This document shows positions 33,287 to 42,068 of a stretch of 64,000 nt of DNA, one piece after another (position 1 is the first letter of the stretch; each line of letters starts with the position of its first letter). Position numbers and translations under genes: made by a program. A model generated the notes under the pieces. It was not told the origin of the DNA and did no database searches. It worked only from the letters and a program-made list of their open reading frames with translations. The stretch is from the NCBI RefSeq assembly GCF_013823965.1, contig NZ_PNNA01000095.1, positions 54,854 through 118,853 on the forward strand. The letters run 5' to 3'. Origin of the DNA: Flavobacterium sp. Lineage in GTDB: Bacteria > Bacteroidota > Bacteroidia > Flavobacteriales > Flavobacteriaceae.

Positions 33287-34675
33287 TTACAAGTGGATTA
33301 CCTCGCCATAAGCATCGGCAACGGCTTCCATAACAGCTTCACTCATTGTTGGGTGAGGGTGAATCGATTTAAGGATTTCGTGACCTGTTGTTTCCAGTTT
33401 ACGAGCCACAACTGCTTCGGCAATCATGTCCGTAACACCGGCACCAATCATGTGGCACCCCAACCATTCGCCGTATTTGGCATCGAAAATTACTTTCACG
33501 AAACCATCCGAATTTCCGGAAGCTTGTGCTTTTCCAGAAGCAGAGAACGGGAATTTTCCCACTTTAATTTCATAACCTAATTCTAGCGCTTTCTTTTCAG
33601 TCAAACCTACAGAAGCGATTTCAGGAGTAGCGTAGGTACAACCCGGAACGTTTCCGTAATCGATTGGATCCACGTGAAGACCAGCGATTTTCTCCACACA
33701 GTTAATTCCTTCGGCAGAAGCAACGTGTGCCAATGCTTGTCCCGGAGTAACGTCTCCAATGGCATAATATCCAGGAATGTTGGTTTGGTTGTAAGCGTTT
33801 ACCAAGATTTTGTCTCTATCAACGGCAATTCCCACTTCTTCCAATCCAATGTTTTCGATGTTGGTTTTGATACCAACGGCAGACAACAAGATGTCGGCTT
33901 CCAAAACTTCTTCTCCTTTAGCGGTTTTAACGAAAGCTTTAACTCCATTTCCAGAAGTATCAATTCTTTCTACAGATGAATTTAACATTACTTTAATTCC
34001 TGCTTTTTTCAACGATTTTTCAAATTGTTTCGAAATATCTTCGTCTTCTACAGGAACTACATTTGGCATAAATTCCACTATGGTCACATCAGTTCCCATT
34101 GAGTTGTAGAAATGGGCAAATTCAACACCAATGGCGCCAGAACCAACAATGATCATTTTTTTAGGTTGACTTGGCAAGTTCATTGCTTGACGGTAGCCAA
34201 TTACTTTTACACCGTCTTGTGGCAAGTTTGGCAATTCACGAGAACGTGCTCCAGTGGCAATAATGATATGGTCTGCTGAATATTCAGAAACTTTTCCATC
34301 TTTATCGGTAACGTCCACTTTTTTGCCTGGTTTTATTTTTCCAAAACCATCAATAACGTCAATTTTATTTTTCTTCATCAAGAAAGTAACTCCCTTGCTC
34401 ATTCCTTGTGCAACACCACGGCTACGTTGAATTACTGCCGGGAAATCTTTGTCGAATGAGGAAACAGTCAATCCATAATCAGAAGCGTGTTTCAAGTAAT
34501 CAAAAACCTGTGCAGATTTTAATAACGCTTTCGTGGGAATACAACCCCAATTCAAGCAAACCCCACCAAGGTTTTCCTTTTCGATTACGGCAACTTTAAA
34601 GCCTAACTGTGATGCTCTAATGGCTGTAACATATCCGCCTGGTCCACTTCCTAAAACTATAATATCGTATTTCAT
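33287..34675 (-). CDS. lpdA: Dihydrolipoyl dehydrogenase (E3)
   Basis: A 462-aa flavoprotein disulfide reductase. The FAD-binding VLGSGPGGYVTAIRASQLG opens the protein. The redox pair is in GGVCLNWGCIPTK (C-x4-C), the NAD-binding site is MIIVGSGAIGVEFAHFY, and GYYAIGDVTPG contacts FAD. The dimerisation domain ends with the catalytic HPHPTMSEAVMEA. It reoxidises lipoamide in pyruvate and 2-oxoglutarate dehydrogenase or the glycine cleavage system. The E1 and E2 genes are not here, so it may be shared among complexes. Confidence 0.96.
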   Translation of the reverse strand: MKYDIIVLGSGPGGYVTAIRASQLGFKVAVIEKENLGGVCLNWGCIPTKALLKSAQVFDYLKHASDYGLTVSSFDKDFPAVIQRSRGVAQGMSKGVTFLMKKNKIDVIDGFGKIKPGKKVDVTDKDGKVSEYSADHIIIATGARSRELPNLPQDGVKVIGYRQAMNLPSQPKKMIIVGSGAIGVEFAHFYNSMGTDVTIVEFMPNVVPVEDEDISKQFEKSLKKAGIKVMLNSSVERIDTSGNGVKAFVKTAKGEEVLEADILLSAVGIKTNIENIGLEEVGIAVDRDKILVNAYNQTNIPGYYAIGDVTPGQALAHVASAEGINCVEKIAGLHVDPIDYGNVPGCTYATPEIASVGLTEKKALELGYEIKVGKFPFSASGKAQASGNSDGFVKVIFDAKYGEWLGCHMIGAGVTDMIAEAVVARKLETTGHEILKSIHPHPTMSEAVMEAVADAYGEVIHL

Positions 34676-34707
34676 GTGTCTGTTTTTTCTAAATTAAATT
34701 CAGTTGG

Positions 34708-34715
34708 CAAAATTA
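34708..34715 (-). promoter_or_regulatory. -7 element of lpdA
   Basis: TAATTTTG on the minus strand, 32 bases before the ATG, fits TAnnTTTG. No -33 TTG at normal spacing. Confidence 0.4.
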
Positions 34716-34807
34716 AGGATTTATTTTATTAATGAAAAAGTTTACCGTTTAAAGTTTAAATGGATTGCTACTTAAAATGGTTAGAATTTTAAATATATGT
34801 TTTCAAA

Positions 34808-36562
34808 CTAATTTTCAACGGCAAACTGCGAATCATAAAGGTTTTTATAATAACCACCTTCTTTGATTACCAATTCTTGGTGTGTTCCTTGTTCCACAAT
34901 CAAGCCCTTGTCCATCACCACAATTTTATCGGCATTGATGATGGTAGCCAATCGATGCGCAATCACGATGGAAGTTCTTCCTTTGGTAATCGTTTCGGTC
35001 GCTTTTTGGATTAATTCTTCAGAATATGTATCTATGGAAGATGTGGCTTCATCTAAAATAAGGATACTCGGATTGCTGACATAAGCACGAAGAAAAGCAA
35101 TCAATTGACGTTGTCCGGAAGACAACATTACGCCGCGTTCTTTCACGTCAAAATCATAATTGTCGGGCAAACTCATGATGAATTTGTGGACGCCAATTTT
35201 TTTGGCCGCAGCCAAAACCTGTTCCCGCGAAATATCGGGATTGTTTAAAGTGATATTATTGAAAATTGTGTCGGCAAAAAGGAAAACGTCCTGCAAAACT
35301 ACGGCAATTTGTTTGCGCAACGACTCCAAAGTATAGTTTTCGATATTGTGGTCGTCAATGCAAATGGTTCCGCTGTTGATTTCGTAAAAACGGTTCAGCA
35401 AATTGATGATGGTCGATTTTCCGGCTCCCGTTGCACCAACTATGGCCACTGTTTTTCCCGCTTTCACGTCCAAATCTATGCCTTTTATCACTTCTTCATT
35501 GGCAATGTAGCCAAAATGAACATCCTTAAATTGGATACTTCCCTTGAAAATAGGCGCTTCCACTGTTCCCGTGTCCTGGATTTGGTCTTGGGTGTCGAGA
35601 ATGTCAAAAACACGATTGGCGGCAATCATCCCGAGTTGCATCTCGTTAAATTTATCCGCAATTTGACGCAGCGGGTTGAACAACATTCCTATGAACATCG
35701 TATAGGAAAACAAGTCTCCGAGTGTCGTAAAATTATCGCCACCCAATATTTTGAAACCTCCATACAATACAATAAAACCAAGAGTCAACGATGAAATAAT
35801 ATCAGCGATAGGGAAGAAGATGGAGTTGTATAAAATGGTTTTTATCCAAGCTTTGTTGTGTTTTTCGTTAATCGATTTGAATTTTTCTAATTCAATGGAT
35901 TCCCTATTAAATAATTGGACAATTTTCATTCCCGTAACGCGTTCCTGCACAAAGGAATTCATATTGGCAATTTGTGTTCGCACTTCTTCAAAAGCGATTT
36001 GCATTTTCTTTTGAAATATTCGCGTGAAAAAAACCAATATCGGCATCGCTATAATCACGATCCAAGTGAGTTTCCAGTTCATGTAAAACATAAAAATCAA
36101 TACCACGACCATTTTCATCAAGTCGCTTATGATCATAAACAATCCTTGACTAAAAATACGGGCAATTGCCTCGATATCGGAAACGGAACGTGTCACGAGT
36201 TGTCCCACGGGCACATTGTCAAAATACTTCATTTTGAAACTTAAAATGTGTTTAAACATTTTGGTTCGAATATCTTTTACAATGTCTTGTCCCAACCAAT
36301 TGGCCCAATACACGAAGAAAAACTGCGAGAAAACTTCCAATAAAAGAACAAAACCCATTAGGCTCACGTAAAGTAAAAGTCCGAATTGATCGTGTGTTTT
36401 TATGTATCCATCAACGGTTTGTTTTAATAAATAAGGGCGTAAAGCCGCAAAAATCGACAACGAAATGGCGAAAGCAATCACGAAATAGAATCGTGATTGA
36501 TAGGGTTTTGTATATTTTAATATTCTTTTGAATAATCGGGTATCGAATGCTTTTGCTTTCAT
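34808..36562 (-). CDS. ABC exporter, fused permease and ATPase (MsbA/MdlB-like)
   Basis: A 584-aa half-transporter: a six-helix type I exporter domain (about 15-320) followed by an ATPase domain (about 340-580). The ATPase has Walker A VGATGAGKSTIINLL, the signature VMLSSGQRQLIAF (Ser replaces the first Gly of LSGGQ, common in this group), Walker B ILILDEATSSID and the H-loop IVIAHRL. It would dimerise in the inner membrane. Lipid or drug export is usual for the family, but the substrate is not readable. It lies 76 bp downstream of truA on the same strand. Confidence 0.93.
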   Translation of the reverse strand: MKAKAFDTRLFKRILKYTKPYQSRFYFVIAFAISLSIFAALRPYLLKQTVDGYIKTHDQFGLLLYVSLMGFVLLLEVFSQFFFVYWANWLGQDIVKDIRTKMFKHILSFKMKYFDNVPVGQLVTRSVSDIEAIARIFSQGLFMIISDLMKMVVVLIFMFYMNWKLTWIVIIAMPILVFFTRIFQKKMQIAFEEVRTQIANMNSFVQERVTGMKIVQLFNRESIELEKFKSINEKHNKAWIKTILYNSIFFPIADIISSLTLGFIVLYGGFKILGGDNFTTLGDLFSYTMFIGMLFNPLRQIADKFNEMQLGMIAANRVFDILDTQDQIQDTGTVEAPIFKGSIQFKDVHFGYIANEEVIKGIDLDVKAGKTVAIVGATGAGKSTIINLLNRFYEINSGTICIDDHNIENYTLESLRKQIAVVLQDVFLFADTIFNNITLNNPDISREQVLAAAKKIGVHKFIMSLPDNYDFDVKERGVMLSSGQRQLIAFLRAYVSNPSILILDEATSSIDTYSEELIQKATETITKGRTSIVIAHRLATIINADKIVVMDKGLIVEQGTHQELVIKEGGYYKNLYDSQFAVEN

Positions 36563-36599
36563 AACTTTTCAGGAACTTTATCCTGTGGCTCTTTATAAT

Positions 36600-36640
36600 T
36601 TCAATATCTATTTTCTATTCTTTACTCTCTTCACTCTTTT
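36600..36640. repeat. TCTATTCT-type intergenic repeat
   Basis: TTCAATATCTATTTTCTATTC followed by TTTACTCTCTTCACTCTTTT lies between truA and the ABC exporter. Same style as 15388-15419 and 18520-18549. Confidence 0.35.
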
Positions 36641-37373
36641 ACAAATAATCATATTCAATTTTCGTCAAATATAATCCGTGTGCCGGAACAGAGAAACCAG
36701 CCTTTTCTCGGTTTTTGCTTTTAATAATTTCGTTGAAATCATCCAAGGTGATTTTGTGCAATCCCACGTTTACAAGAGTTCCCACGATGGCGCGAACCAT
36801 GTTTCTCAAGAAACGATTGGCCGAAACAGTGAATACAATCTTGTTGTTTTCTTTTGTCCAATATGCTTCAAAAATAGTGCAATCAAAAGTGTTTACATCA
36901 GTGTTTACTTTTGAAAAACATTGAAAATCCAAATGGTCAAACAATAATTTTGAGGCTTCATTCATCAAATCCAAATCTAAATCTTGATGAAAATACCAAC
37001 TTCCATCCTGCAAAAAAACATCCTTGAAAGTATTGATGTGGTATTCGTAAGTTCTTTTCTTGGCGTCAAAACGAGCGTGTGCTTCGTCCAGAACGGGAAT
37101 AATGTCATAAACCACAATGTCTTTGGGCAAGTAGGAATTGAGTTTGTGTATCAAACTAGAAACAACAATTGGTGTTTCAAAATCAAAATGGGCAAACATT
37201 TCTTTGGCATGAACTCCCGTATCTGTTCGTCCAGCTCCCATAAGATTGATCTCGGTATTCAATATAACCGAAACCGCCTTGTTCAGGGTTTCCTGAACGG
37301 AAGAAGCATTGGGTTGGTATTGCCATCCATGATAATTGGTTCCGTTGTATGCCAGTTTTATAAAATATCTCAA
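36639..37373 (-). CDS. truA: tRNA pseudouridine(38-40) synthase
   Basis: A 244-aa TruA. It starts with MRYFIKLAYNGTNYHGWQYQPN, and the catalytic Asp is in LMGAGRTDTGVHAKEM. C-terminal segments NRFLRNMVRAIVGTLVNVG and PAHGLYLTKIEYD are typical. It isomerises uridines 38-40 in the anticodon arm of many tRNAs. Length matches the family (245-270). Confidence 0.95.
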   Translation of the reverse strand: MRYFIKLAYNGTNYHGWQYQPNASSVQETLNKAVSVILNTEINLMGAGRTDTGVHAKEMFAHFDFETPIVVSSLIHKLNSYLPKDIVVYDIIPVLDEAHARFDAKKRTYEYHINTFKDVFLQDGSWYFHQDLDLDLMNEASKLLFDHLDFQCFSKVNTDVNTFDCTIFEAYWTKENNKIVFTVSANRFLRNMVRAIVGTLVNVGLHKITLDDFNEIIKSKNREKAGFSVPAHGLYLTKIEYDYL

Positions 37374-37380
37374 GTTTAGT

Positions 37381-37410
37381 GTACAGTATCCAGTGTTCCG
37401 TTTTCAGTCA
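37381..37410. repeat. CAGT-word intergenic repeat
   Basis: GTACAGTATCCAGTGTTCCG then TTTTCAGTCA: three CAGT words just upstream of truA. Related to the repeats at 16045, 27862, 38122 and 53868. Confidence 0.35.
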
Positions 37411-37579
37411 ATAATGCTGAAAAAGTGTTAGCGAACGAGTTAATAATGGCAAATTTACAAAGATTTAAGTTGATTATACTTTTAAAGTTTTCCCAAAACC
37501 GAAATTTAAAATCAAGAATCTTCCATCTTAAATTTTAACTTTGCATAAAAACAATAAACTTCGTGACTTAAAATAAAGA

Positions 37580-37622
37580 GGATGAGATTGCCTTGCCGCT
37601 TACCTCGCAATTCCTCGCAATG
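37580..37622. repeat. CCTCGCAATGACA-type intergenic repeat
   Basis: GATGAGATTGCCTTGCCGCT, then TACCTCGCAATTCCTCGCAA and TGAC: a GC-richer island in AT-rich intergenic DNA with the CCTCGCAAT word duplicated. I recall similar islands scattered in Bacteroidota genomes; that needs a search. Confidence 0.35.
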
Positions 37623-37627
37623 ACAAA

Positions 37628-38122
37628 ATGAAAAAAATCCTCCTACTTTCCGACACGCACAGTCATGTTGACGACACGATTTTAAAATACGTTTCCCAAG
37701 CTGACGAAGTGTGGCACGCCGGAGATATTGGCGATTTGATCGTGACCGATACCATCAAGAAACTCAAACCATTGCGTGGTGTTTACGGTAATATTGATGA
37801 TGAAAAGGCTAGAATGGAATTTCCATTGCACAATCGTTTTATGTGCGAAGAAGTTGCTGTTTGGATTACCCACATTGGCGGTTATCCAGGAAAATACAAT
37901 CCAAATATTAAAGCTGAAATGAATGCAAATCCACCAAAACTATTCATTTGCGGACATTCCCATATTCTAAAAGTAATTTTCGACAAGAAAAATAATCTTT
38001 TGCACATGAATCCCGGAGCTGCAGGAAAAAGTGGTTTTCACCAAGTGAGAACGATGTTGCGTTTCGTTATTGACGGCGATAAAATAAAAGATTTGGAAAT
38101 CATTGAAATAGGGAAGAAGTAA
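37628..38122 (+). CDS. YfcE/MJ0936-type metallophosphoesterase
   Basis: A 164-aa calcineurin-like phosphoesterase. All metal-binding motifs are present: LLLSDTHSHVD, VWHAGDIGD, VYGNIDDE, VWITHIGGYPG and FICGHSHILK, followed by NPGAAGKSG. It is of the small YfcE/MJ0936 type, which hydrolyses phosphodiesters in vitro and has no firm physiological substrate. The gene is alone, with a -7-like TAACTTTG at 37536-37543 upstream, and shares a terminator with the convergent DUF4293 gene. Confidence 0.93.
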   Translation: MKKILLLSDTHSHVDDTILKYVSQADEVWHAGDIGDLIVTDTIKKLKPLRGVYGNIDDEKARMEFPLHNRFMCEEVAVWITHIGGYPGKYNPNIKAEMNANPPKLFICGHSHILKVIFDKKNNLLHMNPGAAGKSGFHQVRTMLRFVIDGDKIKDLEIIEIGKK

Positions 38123-38146
38123 GTGATCAGTGGCAGTTTACAGTTT
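38122..38146. repeat. CAGT-word intergenic repeat
   Basis: AGTGATCAGTGGCAGTTTAC then AGTTT follows the phosphoesterase stop and precedes the shared terminator, as at 16045-16100. Confidence 0.4.
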
Positions 38147-38160
38147 AAAAAATACCACAA

Positions 38161-38188
38161 AAAAACCCGAACTTTTACATTCGGGTTT
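38161..38188. terminator. Bidirectional terminator, phosphoesterase/DUF4293
   Basis: AAACCCGA and TCGGGTTT form an 8-bp stem around ACTTTTACAT between convergent genes, with an A-run on the left. Confidence 0.75.
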
Positions 38189-38218
38189 CCTTCGCACTAA
38201 TAAACTAAGTTTATAGGA

Positions 38219-38632
38219 TTATCTCAACCTGTCCACAGATTTTACAAGATCTTCGTCCTTTTTGATGGCCTTGTTAGCCAAAACTAACAACACGATAGCA
38301 ACAATAGGAAGAAACATCCCAATACCTTTCTCAGAAACAGCCAGTGTTTCTCCAGATAAATTTAGTGAACGATAGACAAACAAGCCTAATAAAATTAAAT
38401 TTAAAATCATGTTCAATCTGCCAATAACAAATTGATTTTGTCTCTTTTTATATGAAATGATACTCAACAAGGAAAGTGTCGTACTCAATCCCAAAATCAC
38501 TACATATACTTGATTTTGCATAAAAAAGTACGCTTTACCATCAGCCATTGTCCACAAAGGGATGAAGAACGGTATAACACCAGTTACCAAAAAGGCAAGA
38601 AGTAAATATAGGGTTTGAATTCTTTGTATCAT
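38219..38632 (-). CDS. DUF4293 family membrane protein
   Basis: A 137-aa protein with four predicted transmembrane helices and the typical opening MIQRIQTLYLLLAFLV. DUF4293 is a Bacteroidota family of unknown function, very often found divergent from rho as here, which supports the call. A TATTTTTG element at 38650-38657 lies 18 bases before the ATG. Confidence 0.9.
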   Translation of the reverse strand: MIQRIQTLYLLLAFLVTGVIPFFIPLWTMADGKAYFFMQNQVYVVILGLSTTLSLLSIISYKKRQNQFVIGRLNMILNLILLGLFVYRSLNLSGETLAVSEKGIGMFLPIVAIVLLVLANKAIKKDEDLVKSVDRLR

Positions 38633-38649
38633 TGTTTAAATTTCTTTGA

Positions 38650-38657
38650 CAAAAATA
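38650..38657 (-). promoter_or_regulatory. -7 element of DUF4293 gene
   Basis: TATTTTTG on the minus strand fits TAnnTTTG, 17 bases before the ATG. Confidence 0.4.
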
Positions 38658-38812
38658 TATTTTCTTTTCAATAAATACTATTGTATCATAAAATTTATTC
38701 GTATTATTGCATAACAAATCCGTAAGTACTTCATTCTTCGGTGAATTCAAAATCAAAAATTTACTACACACTTTTAGAGTATTCCCAAATTATTTAAACT
38801 CACAGAACATTT

Positions 38813-40585
38813 ATGTTTGATATTTCTGCATTAAAAGAAATGAAGCTTTCCGAGCTTCAACAAATAGCTAAAGCTGCTAAAACAATTAAATTTAACGGAG
38901 TAAAAAAAGAGGCATTAATCAGCCAGATTTTAGAACTTCAATCGGCAAACCCCGATTCATCTTCAGACAATAAAAAGTTAGAAAACAAAACTGAAGACAA
39001 TAAACCAAAAAGAACCAGAATTGTAGCTCCAAAAAAAGTGGCAATTGAAAAAAATTCCAACTCTTCCCTTTTTCCAAACGAAGAAATCCCAGTGGCAACA
39101 GCTCCTCCGGTTGTAGAAAAAGAGGTCAAACAAGAAGCAATACCTGAAACAGTTGAAAAGAAAGTAGGCAAGGCAATTAAATTTAATAAATCAGCTTACG
39201 AAAAGAAGATGGCTTTGCAAAAGCAAAAAGAAGAAGCAAAAGCTGCCACTGACGACAATGAGCCTTCCAAAGACAATGCCAAAGATTCAGAAACTACCAC
39301 TCCTGAAAACCCCGAAGTTAGCATTCCCGCAAAAAAAATAAACCCAAATCAACTTCACAAACAAAACCAAAATCAAAATTCCAACGCAAATCCAAACCAA
39401 AACAATAATGGAAATGCAAATCCCAATTTTAAAAACAAGAAAAACAATTTTAGAGATTCGGATTTTGAATTTGACGGCATAATAGAAAGTGAAGGAGTTC
39501 TTGAAATGATGCCTGATGGCTATGGTTTCCTTCGCTCCTCGGATTACAATTATTTGGCTTCGCCTGATGATATTTATTTATCCACTTCGCAAATTAGATT
39601 GTTTGGACTTAAAACCGGCGACACCGTAAAAGGTGTGGTACGTCCTCCAAAAGAAGGCGAAAAATTCTTTCCATTGGTTCGCGTTTTAAAAATCAATGGA
39701 CATGATCCGCAAGTAGTTCGAGACCGAGTTTCTTTCGAACATTTAACGCCTGTTTTTCCTTCTGAAAAATTCAAATTGGCCGAAAGACAAAGTACCATTT
39801 CCACTCGAATTATCGATTTGTTTTCACCAATAGGAAAAGGCCAACGTGGCATGATCGTGGCGCAACCCAAAACGGGTAAAACCATGTTGCTAAAAGACAT
39901 TGCAAACGCCATTGCTGCCAACCATCCAGAAGTTTATTTGATTGTTTTATTGATTGATGAACGTCCGGAAGAGGTAACTGACATGCAACGTAGCGTTCGT
40001 GGTGAAGTAATTGCCTCCACATTTGACAGAGAACCTCAGGAACACGTAAAAATTGCGAATATTGTTCTCGAAAAATCAAAACGATTGGTAGAATGTGGAC
40101 ACGATGTCGTGATTTTATTGGATTCGATTACGCGTTTAGCAAGAGCTTATAACACTGTGCAACCAGCTTCTGGAAAAGTGCTGAGTGGTGGTGTGGATGC
40201 CAATGCATTACAGAAACCAAAACGATTTTTTGGAGCGGCCAGAAATGTGGAGAATGGAGGTTCATTGAGTATCATTGCCACCGCATTGACTGAAACTGGA
40301 TCGAAAATGGACGAAGTTATCTTTGAAGAATTCAAGGGAACTGGAAACATGGAATTGCAGTTGGACAGAAAAATTGCCAACAAACGTATTTTCCCAGCGA
40401 TTGATTTGACTTCTTCCAGCACAAGAAGAGACGACTTGTTATTAGATCCAAAAACCTTGCAAAGAATGTGGATTATGAGAAAATACCTTTCAGACATGAA
40501 TCCTGTGGAAGCAATGGATTTTATCAACGATCGTTTCAAGAAAACCAAAAATAACGAAGAGTTCTTGATTTCTATGAATGATTAA
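38813..40585 (+). CDS. rho: Transcription termination factor Rho with long disordered insert
   Basis: A 590-aa Rho; Escherichia coli Rho is 419 aa. Residues 1-45 form the Rho N-terminal helical domain ([19 protein letters not shown]). Residues about 46-214 are a low-complexity insert, first Lys/Glu/Pro-rich, then Asn/Gln-rich. The RNA-binding domain has DGYGFLRS. The ATPase domain has [38 protein letters not shown] and the Q/R-loop region [21 protein letters not shown]. Rho ends transcription of untranslated RNA. Inserts here are known in Bacteroidota. It is divergent from DUF4293. Confidence 0.97.
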   Translation: MFDISALKEMKLSELQQIAKAAKTIKFNGVKKEALISQILELQSANPDSSSDNKKLENKTEDNKPKRTRIVAPKKVAIEKNSNSSLFPNEEIPVATAPPVVEKEVKQEAIPETVEKKVGKAIKFNKSAYEKKMALQKQKEEAKAATDDNEPSKDNAKDSETTTPENPEVSIPAKKINPNQLHKQNQNQNSNANPNQNNNGNANPNFKNKKNNFRDSDFEFDGIIESEGVLEMMPDGYGFLRSSDYNYLASPDDIYLSTSQIRLFGLKTGDTVKGVVRPPKEGEKFFPLVRVLKINGHDPQVVRDRVSFEHLTPVFPSEKFKLAERQSTISTRIIDLFSPIGKGQRGMIVAQPKTGKTMLLKDIANAIAANHPEVYLIVLLIDERPEEVTDMQRSVRGEVIASTFDREPQEHVKIANIVLEKSKRLVECGHDVVILLDSITRLARAYNTVQPASGKVLSGGVDANALQKPKRFFGAARNVENGGSLSIIATALTETGSKMDEVIFEEFKGTGNMELQLDRKIANKRIFPAIDLTSSSTRRDDLLLDPKTLQRMWIMRKYLSDMNPVEAMDFINDRFKKTKNNEEFLISMND

Positions 40586-40693
40586 AAGAGAAAAGAATTA
40601 AGTTAGTGATAATGCTAAATGACAAGTGACACAGAAAATTTGATAATGAATAGTCAATAGAAATTAATCATAACATCAAAAATAAAATAAATT

Positions 40694-40864
40694 ATGTCAA
40701 GAGTTGTAATGGTAATAGGTTTAGTAATCGCTTTTATAGGTTGGATTTTATATCGACTTATAATTAAAAAAGATTTAAATAAAAATTTAAATAATTTATA
40801 CCTTGGATTCTTTTTTATAGGAATATGGGCGTTTTTTTATTTTTTCATTGTTGAATATTTTTAA
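40694..40864 (+). CDS. Small two-helix membrane protein, 56 aa (not in ORF track)
   Basis: ATG at 40694 opens a 56-codon frame: MSRVVMVIGLVIAFIGWILY, a charged RLIIKKDLNKNLNN loop, then LYLGFFFIGIWAFFYFFIVE and a TAA. Two clear transmembrane helices joined by a basic loop make this a plausible small membrane protein. It lies downstream of rho and is followed by a strong terminator. I do not recognise a family. It could still be chance in AT-rich DNA. Confidence 0.5.
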   Translation: MSRVVMVIGLVIAFIGWILYRLIIKKDLNKNLNNLYLGFFFIGIWAFFYFFIVEYF

Positions 40865-40903
40865 AAATCTTGTAACAAAGAGAATAGTATATAGATTTAA
40901 CAC

Positions 40904-40934
40904 AAAAAAGTCCTCGAATTTCGAGGACTTTTTT
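40904..40934. terminator. Strong bidirectional terminator
   Basis: AAAAAAGTCCTCGA and TCGAGGACTTTTTT form a 14-bp stem with a very short loop, serving the rho/small-ORF side and the convergent endonuclease gene. Confidence 0.8.
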
Positions 40935-40960
40935 ATTAACTTTTTAATCAAATTTTGAAA

Positions 40961-42064
40961 TTAGTTCACTATGATTGACTTGGTTGTTGACTGATTGTCA
41001 GACGTCATTTTCAACAAGTAAAATCCTTGTGGCAAATTATCTAAAGTATAGGCTTGGTTTTCTAAAGTAGGTTTTTTGATAACTTGCATCAACTGACCGT
41101 CGATATTGATTAAATCAATTTCATCCAAAACAATGTCAGTTTGTATTTTTATTTTGTGACTGTTTGTTGGATTAGGGTAGATGGAAATGTTGGCAAATTT
41201 GTCGAAAGTGTCTGTAGCCAATATAATGCTTGGCCAACGGTTTTCGGCTGCAGTTCCACCCCAAATAAGAGTTGCTAAATACGGATTGTCAATAAAAGGA
41301 TTTCTATTTCCTTGCGCATAAGTATTAGCCGTATTTCCGTGATATGTATTTCTGGCGTCTTCAAATGCCGATACGGGATCTTCCACATTCCATTGGAGAA
41401 ATAAATTCAACATATTAGGGTCAGAAACCGGTGAAGTTCCAGTTCCCACATTTATTGGTAAACATTGCGTTCCATAACGCAAATACATATACATCATCAT
41501 TCGAGCCACATCGCCTTTCCATTCGTCTCCTGGATACCAACCGCCAGCAACATTTCCGGAATTTCCACTTCCTGCTGCGTAGGTTAAATTCCCACGTGTA
41601 CCATTCCATTGTACATCGGCAGGACGAATATGATGGGCATCTTCACCAGCATCACTACTTGAATTATTTGCAGTTCCTCCATCTTGTAAAGACGGAGTAC
41701 CTAATGATTTTGCATAAGTATGTTCGCGATTCCATTGGCCATTATTACCTCCGTTATTGTTTTTATCTCTGGATCTGTCATTGGTAACACTATTATCAGA
41801 ACCGTTTTCCCATCCGTAAATTAACAGTACATTATTGGAATTGTTTGGATCTAAATCGGTCATTTTCGAAGCTTCCCAAACCCCGGGAGTATAGGATAAA
41901 AGGTTGGTATGTGTAGAAGTAATTTTAGTTGCCAAAGCATCTTTTAATGCGGTTCCGGTTAAAGTCCAATTTGAACCATCATAATAGGGAGTCGCTGGAG
42001 CTCCAGCTTGCGCGAATACTAAACTTATGTAAAGAAGTGAAAGGATTGAGTAGATTTTTTTCAT
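40961..42064 (-). CDS. Secreted endonuclease I with T9SS C-terminal signal
   Basis: The ATG at 42064 (MKKIYSILSLLYISLVFAQA) gives 367 aa and a normal signal peptide; the earlier track start overlaps the upstream gene's stop. The endonuclease I domain (about 25-260) has WNREHTYAKSLG and DAHHIRPADVQWNGTRGN, the His-metal finger residues. The last 75 residues (ISIYPNPTNSHKIKI...PQGFYLLKMTSDNQS) are a type IX secretion tail. The product should be an extracellular or surface DNase/RNase for nutrient scavenging or biofilm DNA. It follows the RsmB-like gene with almost no gap. Confidence 0.92.
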   Translation of the reverse strand: MKKIYSILSLLYISLVFAQAGAPATPYYDGSNWTLTGTALKDALATKITSTHTNLLSYTPGVWEASKMTDLDPNNSNNVLLIYGWENGSDNSVTNDRSRDKNNNGGNNGQWNREHTYAKSLGTPSLQDGGTANNSSSDAGEDAHHIRPADVQWNGTRGNLTYAAGSGNSGNVAGGWYPGDEWKGDVARMMMYMYLRYGTQCLPINVGTGTSPVSDPNMLNLFLQWNVEDPVSAFEDARNTYHGNTANTYAQGNRNPFIDNPYLATLIWGGTAAENRWPSIILATDTFDKFANISIYPNPTNSHKIKIQTDIVLDEIDLINIDGQLMQVIKKPTLENQAYTLDNLPQGFYLLKMTSDNQSTTKSIIVN

Positions 42065-42068
42065 GCTA

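Noticed and set aside
40961-42064. Phage or mobile-element endonuclease
   Set aside because: It has a signal peptide and a type IX secretion tail, and no phage or mobility genes surround it.
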